Of a stretch of DNA of 5,660 bases, positions 1-5,660 are shown piece after piece (the stretch's first letter is position 1; the number at the start of each line of letters is the position of its first letter). Made by a program: the position numbers and the translations under genes. Below the pieces are notes generated by a model. The model made no database searches, was not told the DNA's origin, and saw only the letters and a program-made list of their open reading frames with translations. This DNA comes from Burkholderiales bacterium (GTDB lineage Bacteria; Pseudomonadota; Gammaproteobacteria; Burkholderiales; Burkholderiaceae_C): NCBI GenBank assembly GCA_947458895.1, contig CANHBY010000121.1, positions 1-5,660 on the forward strand, read 5' to 3'.

Positions 1-94
1 CCGCAGCACGCTGATCGGCCGAGAGGCCGGCACCACCGCCACTGTCGGTGCCTGCGATGCGCCAAACAATGGGGGGCTGGGGGGGTGAAGACAT
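1..94 (-). CDS. thiD: Hydroxymethylpyrimidine/phosphomethylpyrimidine kinase ThiD, N-terminal fragment
   Basis: Only the first 31 codons are present; the gene continues beyond the left edge. Residues 13-23 read IAGTDSGGGAG, followed by LSADQRAA. This is the N-terminal signature of the ThiD family of the ribokinase fold (G-x-D-S-G-G-G-A-G-x-x-A-D). By family knowledge ThiD phosphorylates HMP and HMP-P to HMP-PP, the pyrimidine donor for thiamine phosphate synthase, in the cytoplasm. It lies 20 bases after the thiG stop, in the same direction, so it is probably co-transcribed with it. The start is uncertain: the ATG at 94 lacks a clear Shine-Dalgarno, while an in-frame GTG at 118 overlaps the thiG stop as GTGA and would add eight residues by translational coupling. 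Codons 4-8 lie in C7 and C6 runs. A ThiD-ThiE fusion cannot be excluded because the rest is missing. Confidence 0.9.
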   Translation of the reverse strand, partial: MSSPPQPPIVWRIAGTDSGGGAGLSADQRAA

Positions 95-114
95 GGTGGT
101 GTGCAGGGGATCGC

Positions 115-924
115 TCACTTCAATAAAAAAGGCTGTCCACTCACGGGCGTGCTGGCCACCGCGAAATCCTGCTTGGCCATGACGCCCGCCAGGAAGGCGG
201 ATCGGCCAGCATCAATGGCTTGGCGGAAAGCGCCTGCCATGCGAACGGGGTCTTGCGCCTGAGACACGGCCGAATTGAGCAACACCGCATCAAAGCCCAT
301 CTCGAGGGCTTGTGCCGCATGCGAAGGGGCACCGATGCCTGCGTCAATGATCAGCACGGTGTCTGGCAGCCGCTCTCGCAAGGTGCGCAAAGCAAAGGGA
401 TTGAGCAGCCCCTGCCCCGAGCCGATCGGGGCACCCCATGGCATCAACAGTGGGCAGCCCACGTCAAGCAGGCGTCGGCAGGTGATCAAATCTTCGGTGC
501 AATAGGGAAACACCGTGAAGCCATCTCGCACCAGTTGTTCGGCGGCGATCACCAGCTCAAAGGGATCGGGCTGCAGGGTGTGTTCATCGCCGATGACTTC
601 CAGTTTGAGCCAGTCGGTTCCATAAAGTTCACGTGCCATGTGCGCCAGTTGGATGGCGTCTCGGGCGCTGCGACAGCCGGCCGTGTTCGGCAGCAGCCGC
701 GCACCCTGCGTTTGGAGACTTTGGCTCAGCTGCGCCATGAAACCGTTGTCGCCTGCCGCAGCCAGCGTGCGCTTGAGGCCCACCGTCACGATTTGCGTGG
801 CGGATGCGGCGATGGCATCACTCAAGTGTTGAGGCGAGGGGTAGCCAGCGCTGCCCAGTAAAAATCGACTGTGCAGCGTGACGGGGCCAACGTGCCAGGG
901 GTCAGTGAGTGGGGCTGTGGTCAT
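115..924 (-). CDS. thiG: Thiazole synthase ThiG
   Basis: A 269-residue protein that appears complete. ThiG condenses 1-deoxy-D-xylulose 5-phosphate, dehydroglycine and the ThiS thiocarboxylate into the thiazole phosphate moiety of thiamine; it is a cytoplasmic TIM-barrel enzyme. Visible family motifs in order are LLPNTAGC (77-84), TDWLKLEVIGD (103-113), FPYCTEDL (139-146), MPWGAPIGSGQGL (161-173), IDAGIGAPSHAA (193-204) and DAVLLNSAVSQAQDPVRMA (212-230). Lys107 in the KLEVIGD segment is the likely Schiff-base lysine by motif position. It follows thiS after a 109-base gap, long for this operon, and ends 20 bases before the thiD ATG (or overlaps a GTG start). The ATG at 924 is the only usual start in the upstream open frame and gives a normal N-terminus (TDPWHVG), but no Shine-Dalgarno lies next to it; the nearest AGGAG is about 40 bases upstream. 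Confidence 0.97.
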   Translation of the reverse strand: MTTAPLTDPWHVGPVTLHSRFLLGSAGYPSPQHLSDAIAASATQIVTVGLKRTLAAAGDNGFMAQLSQSLQTQGARLLPNTAGCRSARDAIQLAHMARELYGTDWLKLEVIGDEHTLQPDPFELVIAAEQLVRDGFTVFPYCTEDLITCRRLLDVGCPLLMPWGAPIGSGQGLLNPFALRTLRERLPDTVLIIDAGIGAPSHAAQALEMGFDAVLLNSAVSQAQDPVRMAGAFRQAIDAGRSAFLAGVMAKQDFAVASTPVSGQPFLLK

Positions 925-1033
925 GGGGTGTGGCGGTTGTTTGCTGGGCCTGATGGGCTCAGGTCTCCTGTGAGCGGGTTCCCTGTCCTTTCGGCGGCTG
1001 GCTGAGGGCGGCTGAAGGTGGGCCGTGAGGTAT
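925..1033 (-). other. thiS-thiG intercistronic gap with two small hairpins
   Basis: No gene is seen in these 109 bases. On the minus strand there are two inverted repeats. GGCTGAA/TTCAGCC (1033-1039 with 1010-1016, 16-base loop) begins inside thiS and contains its stop codon. CCTGA/TCAGG (959-963 with 949-953, 5-base loop) lies farther downstream. An AGGAG (965-969) sits just before the second hairpin but about 40 bases from the thiG ATG. Neither hairpin is followed by a T-run, so neither is an intrinsic terminator. They may affect mRNA processing or the relative levels of ThiS and ThiG; this is inference only. Confidence 0.4.
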
Positions 1034-1267
1034 TCAGCCCCCCACGATCGGTTGAAACAGCATCACCTGATCCCCCTCATGCAACACGGTGATGGCGCGC
1101 TTGCTGCGGGCCACGAAGGACTGATTCACAGCCGTTGCCACTGCCTGTTCCGCGTGACCCATTGAAAGCAACAACTCGGCCAAGCAACTGCCGGCAGGCA
1201 CGGTGTGCGCCTGCCCATCAAGCTCGATGGTGACGGTGTGGGCGGCAGCGGAAGTGGAGGCATTCAT
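1034..1267 (-). CDS. thiS: Sulfur carrier protein ThiS
   Basis: A 77-residue ubiquitin-like (beta-grasp) protein. The C-terminus reads FQPIVGG and ends in the Gly-Gly that is adenylated by ThiF and converted to a thiocarboxylate, the sulfur donor for ThiG. Other family features are the N-terminal strand TVTIELDGQAHTV (residues 11-23) and a helix around LAELLLSMG (29-37). The length is slightly above the usual 65-70 because of a short polar N-terminal extension. I chose the ATG at 1267 because it overlaps the thiO stop as ATGA, a typical coupling arrangement. An upstream ATG at 1312 would add 15 residues inside thiO that do not look like ThiS. It lies between thiO and thiG, its functional partners. 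The gene for the activating enzyme ThiF is not in the window. Confidence 0.95.
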   Translation of the reverse strand: MNASTSAAAHTVTIELDGQAHTVPAGSCLAELLLSMGHAEQAVATAVNQSFVARSKRAITVLHEGDQVMLFQPIVGG

Positions 1268-2388
1268 GAATAAACCGGATCCTTGGGTAAAGAAGGCGTG
1301 AACTCGGCCCAACCGGCCTGGTTCAACGCGGCTTCAATGAGTGCTGGTGCGAGCAGCCAGCCATGGCGAAAGAGGCCGTTGATGCGCACCAGGCCGGGCT
1401 CGGCGTGGACACTGGGCTCGTGATCTGGGTGGGCGGGGCGCAGGTTCGCATCGAGCCGGATGATGCGGGCTTCGGCCAGCGCAGGCACGATGCTGTAAGC
1501 GGCTGACATCAGCTCCAGGGCACTGCGCAGCGATACCGGCCCACGGTCTTCGCTTTCGATTTCACTGGCGCCCACCACGACCATGTCGTGGGGCCGGGGC
1601 ACAAGATAGACGCGATGGCGGGGGTGCAATAACCGCACCGGTCGTGTCAAGCCGTGGCCTGGTGCATGCAACCAGGCCGTCTCGCCGCGCACGCCCCGCA
1701 GGGCGGGCATCTGGGGGCCGCTGTGGCCCTTGGCGGCGGCCTCGCGAGCGCCCATGCCGCGCACATCAAAGACCCTATCGAAGCGCCGCGGCTGAGTCTC
1801 GCCGGCCACCCACAATTGGCCCGCCTCGAGCTGCTGAACATGGCAAGACCATGCCCACTGAACCCCATGCTGTAAGGCTTGGGCATGCAGCGCCAGCAGG
1901 GTACTGGGCGGGTCAATTTGGCCCTCGCCTGGCAAGAGCCACGCATGCGCCACGCCGTGCAGCTCAGGCTCCAGCTCGCGCAAAGCGGCCGGCGTCAAGG
2001 CCTCGGGGGGGGGCATTTCCGGTGGCGCATGATCCAGGCGCGACAACACGCGCGTTGCTGCGCCCAGATCACTGCGATGGGCCACCAACAGGCTGCCTTT
2101 TTGCGCGAAAAAAGGTGCCTGGGGCAGCGAGGCCACGATCTGTGGCCACAGGGTCAAAGACCGCAGCCCCCAGCGAGCGATTTGCGGCGTGGCGCAGTCG
2201 AGCTCAGCCAGGGGGCTGAGCATGCCTGCGGCGGTGAAAGCAGCCGCACCCTGGCCGTCATAGCGGGGTTGTGCATCCACTGCCGGGTCGAACACCGTGA
2301 CCTGATGCCCAGCCTGGCAAGCCTGCCAGGCCAGCAAGCGGCCCAACAAGCCCGCCCCTGCAATGCCGATGCTCAGACCGCCGGCCAT
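1264..2388 (-). CDS. thiO: Glycine oxidase ThiO (FAD-dependent)
   Basis: A 374-residue flavoprotein of the DAO/glycine oxidase family. It oxidises glycine to iminoacetate (dehydroglycine) using oxygen, supplying ThiG. The N-terminal Rossmann motif GAGLLG (residues 11-16), with an acidic residue at the end of the second strand (TVFD, Asp34), binds FAD. Further family segments are AAGMLSPLAE (53-62), RVYLVPR (259-265), VVGASEIESED (271-281), RPAHPDHEPSV (317-327) and GLFRHGWLLAP (338-348). By motif comparison with known glycine oxidases, Tyr261, Arg317 and Arg341 are candidates for substrate binding; this is inferred, not shown. The ATG starts 7 bases after the thiC stop and the end overlaps thiS by 4 bases, so the gene sits tightly in the operon. 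A C9 run encodes Pro126-128 and could be slippage-prone. Annotators may call it a general D-amino-acid oxidase; the neighbours make ThiO the better call. Confidence 0.95.
   Translation of the reverse strand: MAGGLSIGIAGAGLLGRLLAWQACQAGHQVTVFDPAVDAQPRYDGQGAAAFTAAGMLSPLAELDCATPQIARWGLRSLTLWPQIVASLPQAPFFAQKGSLLVAHRSDLGAATRVLSRLDHAPPEMPPPEALTPAALRELEPELHGVAHAWLLPGEGQIDPPSTLLALHAQALQHGVQWAWSCHVQQLEAGQLWVAGETQPRRFDRVFDVRGMGAREAAAKGHSGPQMPALRGVRGETAWLHAPGHGLTRPVRLLHPRHRVYLVPRPHDMVVVGASEIESEDRGPVSLRSALELMSAAYSIVPALAEARIIRLDANLRPAHPDHEPSVHAEPGLVRINGLFRHGWLLAPALIEAALNQAGWAEFTPSLPKDPVYS
2005..2013 (-). repeat. C9 homopolymer inside thiO
   Basis: Nine consecutive G on the plus strand (C on the coding strand) encode Pro126-128 of ThiO in a linker-like region between conserved motifs. 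The frame is open as given. Such a run can slip during replication or be miscounted in sequencing. Confidence 0.95.
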
Positions 2389-2395
2389 GGCTCAC

Positions 2396-4464
<2,069 letters not shown>

Positions 4465-4468
<4 letters not shown>

Positions 4469-4492
4469 AACAAAGTATTGTGCTTGTTGCTC
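4465..4492. repeat. Perfect 9-base inverted repeat across the thiC promoter
   Basis: GAGCAACAA (4465-4473) and TTGTTGCTC (4484-4492) are exact inverted repeats separated by 10 bases. The spacer contains the proposed -10 box of the thiC promoter, and the inner arm includes the P1 5' strand of the aptamer. It could be a protein-binding operator or, if transcription starts farther upstream, an RNA hairpin that competes with P1. Confidence 0.7.
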
Positions 4493-4506
4493 TCGGCCGC
4501 TGTCAA
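4477..4506 (-). promoter_or_regulatory. Predicted sigma70-type promoter of thiCOSGD
   Basis: On the minus strand a perfect -35 hexamer TTGACA (4506-4501) is followed after 18 bases by CACAAT (4482-4477), a 4 of 6 match to the -10 consensus. Transcription would then begin near 4469-4471, directly before the aptamer P1 helix, giving a leader of roughly 178-180 bases. The placement relative to the aptamer supports the call; the weak -10 is the main doubt. Confidence 0.55.
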
Positions 4507-4509
4507 CCT

Positions 4510-4544
4510 GCCTCTAGCAGCCTTCGGGATGAAGGTCCAGAGGC
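4510..4544. repeat. Composite inverted repeat upstream of the thiC promoter
   Basis: GCCTCT (4510-4515) pairs with AGAGGC (4539-4544), and inside it CCTTC (4521-4525) pairs with GAAGG (4531-4535) around a GGGAT loop, with an asymmetric internal loop between the stems. An alternative fold pairs CTTCGG (4522-4527) with CCGAAG (4544-4549). No T-run follows on either strand. It could be a REP-like hairpin, a binding site or chance; the rest of 4545-4624 shows nothing I can assign. Confidence 0.4.
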
Positions 4545-4624
4545 CGAAGTTCTAATCGAGATGGCTGCCCATTGGGAAACCCCAAGACGCCCTGAAACGA
4601 CACCAGCCCGAGGCCGAACTCACA

Positions 4625-4639
4625 GGGTCACGTCTTGTC
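4625..4639 (+). repeat. Left copy of a 15-base direct repeat flanking the RAYT gene
   Basis: GGGTCACGTCTTGTC lies 31 bases before the transposase-like gene and matches GGGACAGGTCTTGAC at its 3' end at 12 of 15 positions in the same orientation. Paired motifs of this kind beside RAYT genes suggest element ends or target recognition sequences. Confidence 0.55.
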
Positions 4640-4669
4640 TTTTGCCATGATTGCCGATAAGCTCTTTCC

Positions 4670-5572
4670 ATGGCACGACAACCCCGAATTGAATTCCCTG
4701 GTGCGGTTTACCACGTCACAAGTCGAAGCGATCGGCAAGAGCCGATCTTTGAAGACGACGAAGACCGACACGCCCTCCTGACCCTCGTGGCCCAAGCCAT
4801 GGAGCGCTTTGACGCCCAGGTTTTGGCCTACAGCTTGATGGGCGATCACTACCAATTTGTGCTCTACACCCGTAAGGCCAATCTCTCGCTGATCATGCGT
4901 CAGATCAACAGCGTGTACACCCAGCGATACAACCTCAGGCATGGCACCCAAGGTCAGCTGTTCCAGGGCCGCTTCAAAGCCACCTTGGTCGACCGCGACG
5001 CCTACTTGCCCGAGCTTTGCCGGTATGTTGAACTCAATCCCGTGCGGGCTCACCTGGCCGATGATGTGGCCAGCTGGCCCTGGTCGAGCTATCGCTCCCA
5101 TGCGGGCTTGGCGCCTACACCTGCTTGGCTAGACACTCAGGGCTTGCATGCCCATGTGCTGGGCGAAACACCCACCACGGCCCGGCATCACAAAGAAGCC
5201 GCTCGTCGCTACGCAAATTTGGTGGGCAAAGACCTCAAAGCCCACCCAGAGAGTAACCTGTGGGCTCGAGGCTTGCGCCGGCAAATTTACTTGGGCGACG
5301 ACGCCTTTGTTGAGCGTATGCAGGCCCAAGCCAAAACGTTGCGCCTTTCGTCGACCAGCGTACCCAGGCAACAGCGCCTCAAACCACGAGAAATCGCCGG
5401 CTGGATCGCCAGCGCCGGCTCCAGAGATCAAGGGATCTTTGATGCCTTCACCCAGGGCGGGCACACGATGACTGCGATAGCGAAAGCCATGGGGTTATCA
5501 GTTTCTCGGGTCAGTCGCGTGATCCGCGTCGTGGAAAGCGCGCAAAGCTTAGGAGATGGGGACAGGTCTTGA
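4670..5572 (+). CDS. REP-associated tyrosine transposase (RAYT, Y1_Tnp/TnpA_REP family), HUQ variant
   Basis: A 300-residue protein of the Y1 transposase family (IS200-like fold). The N-terminus PRIEFPGAVYHVTSR (residues 5-19) is the typical RAYT opening. The metal-binding motif is LMGDHYQFVL (56-65), with His60 and Gln62 where the usual motif is His-x-His. The segment QGQLFQGRFKATLVD (94-108) precedes CRYVELNPVRA (117-127), where Tyr119 is the candidate nucleophile and Asn123, four residues on, the candidate metal ligand, by motif comparison with E. coli TnpA_REP. WPWSSY (136-141) closes the catalytic domain. The C-terminal part (about 255-288, GHTMTAIAKAMGLSVSRVSRVI) looks like a helix-turn-helix. 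RAYTs are domesticated single-copy enzymes linked to REP hairpins. The gene diverges from thiC and is unrelated to thiamine. No clear Shine-Dalgarno precedes the ATG. The frame is intact, so it may still be functional. Confidence 0.9.
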   Translation: MARQPRIEFPGAVYHVTSRSDRQEPIFEDDEDRHALLTLVAQAMERFDAQVLAYSLMGDHYQFVLYTRKANLSLIMRQINSVYTQRYNLRHGTQGQLFQGRFKATLVDRDAYLPELCRYVELNPVRAHLADDVASWPWSSYRSHAGLAPTPAWLDTQGLHAHVLGETPTTARHHKEAARRYANLVGKDLKAHPESNLWARGLRRQIYLGDDAFVERMQAQAKTLRLSSTSVPRQQRLKPREIAGWIASAGSRDQGIFDAFTQGGHTMTAIAKAMGLSVSRVSRVIRVVESAQSLGDGDRS

Positions 5573-5573
5573 C
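5559..5573 (+). repeat. Right copy of the 15-base direct repeat flanking the RAYT gene
   Basis: GGGACAGGTCTTGAC covers the last codons and stop of the RAYT gene and matches the left copy (4625-4639) at 12 of 15 positions. Its last six bases are the first six of the adjoining palindrome. Confidence 0.55.
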
Positions 5574-5595
5574 ACGACACTAGTGTCGTGTCAAG
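5568..5595. repeat. 28-base perfect palindrome at the 3' end of the RAYT gene
   Basis: The sequence is a perfect dyad centred between 5581 and 5582, with arms beginning CTTGACACGACA and a CTAG centre. The RAYT stop codon (5570-5572) lies in its left arm. As RNA it would form a 12-pair hairpin with a 4-base loop. There is no T-run on either side, so it is not a standard intrinsic terminator. It is a candidate REP-like hairpin or element end recognised by the adjacent transposase. Confidence 0.85.
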
Positions 5596-5660
5596 GCTGA
5601 AATGCCGCTTGCTCGCTGGCTCTCAAACCCGATGGCGTCGTTGCTTCTCGTCGTCATAGC
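5596..5660. other. Right-edge sequence, no assignable gene
   Basis: Three short frames are open to the window edge: a plus-strand ATG at 5602 (AAGG lies five bases upstream, at the end of the palindrome), a minus-strand frame ending in TGA at 5623-5625, and another minus-strand frame ending in TAG at 5580-5582 inside the palindrome. None has a recognisable motif, so I cannot tell whether the start of a plus-strand gene or the end of a minus-strand gene lies here. Confidence 0.3.

Noticed and set aside
71..85. Possible G-quadruplex on the plus strand
   Set aside because: Only two G-runs (6 and 7) separated by CT are present; a four-tract structure would need improbable splitting with almost no loops.
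220..861. Plus-strand 213-codon open frame
   Set aside because: It is antisense to thiG, has no recognisable motif, and long shadow frames are expected in high-GC coding DNA.
4572..4585. Small inverted repeat TTGGG-AAAC-CCCAA
   Set aside because: Only five pairs, no T-run, no relation to a gene end; likely chance.
4628..5101. Minus-strand 157-codon open frame
   Set aside because: It is antisense to the RAYT gene, whose family motifs are clear.
5568..5595. Palindrome as an intrinsic terminator of the RAYT gene
   Set aside because: The stem is strong but lacks a downstream T-run on both strands; a Rho-type or other role cannot be excluded.

Overview
The window is a betaproteobacterial-looking segment, most likely Burkholderiales and perhaps Comamonadaceae. 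I judge this from protein family resemblance, the high GC content, the thiC-thiO-thiS-thiG-thiD gene order and the style of the transposase-like gene. No database search was possible. Most of the window is a thiamine (vitamin B1) biosynthesis operon read on the minus strand. The rest is an unrelated REP-associated tyrosine transposase (RAYT) gene that diverges from it on the plus strand.

Layout, in the direction of operon transcription (right to left): a likely sigma70-type promoter (about 4477-4506); a TPP riboswitch aptamer (4380-4468); an expression platform ending in a hairpin over the Shine-Dalgarno sequence (4297-4379); thiC (2396-4291); thiO (1264-2388); thiS (1034-1267); a 109-base gap with small hairpins; thiG (115-924); and the first 31 codons of thiD (1-94), which runs off the left edge. 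thiC makes the pyrimidine half (HMP-P) and thiD phosphorylates it. ThiO oxidises glycine to dehydroglycine, ThiS carries the sulfur as a C-terminal thiocarboxylate, and ThiG joins these with deoxyxylulose phosphate to make the thiazole half. Using ThiO rather than ThiH points to an oxygen-dependent thiazole route. Genes for ThiF, ThiE and ThiI are not in the window.

The 378-base intergenic region (4292-4669) holds all the thiC control elements. Reading it by eye gives a coherent two-state model for the riboswitch. Two aptamer segments have long perfect or near-perfect complements in the platform, and these pairings exclude both the ligand-bound aptamer and the hairpin that covers the thiC ribosome binding site. 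There is no U-tract, so control looks translational (or Rho-dependent) rather than by intrinsic termination.

The right part (4625-5595) is the RAYT gene with its own flanks: a 15-base imperfect direct repeat on both sides and a 28-base perfect palindrome that contains its stop codon. Its HUH motif reads H-Y-Q instead of H-Y-H. The last 65 bases hold nothing I can assign. I see no wholly new system. The most interesting points are the riboswitch switching architecture, the inverted repeat straddling its promoter, and the RAYT ends with the variant active site.
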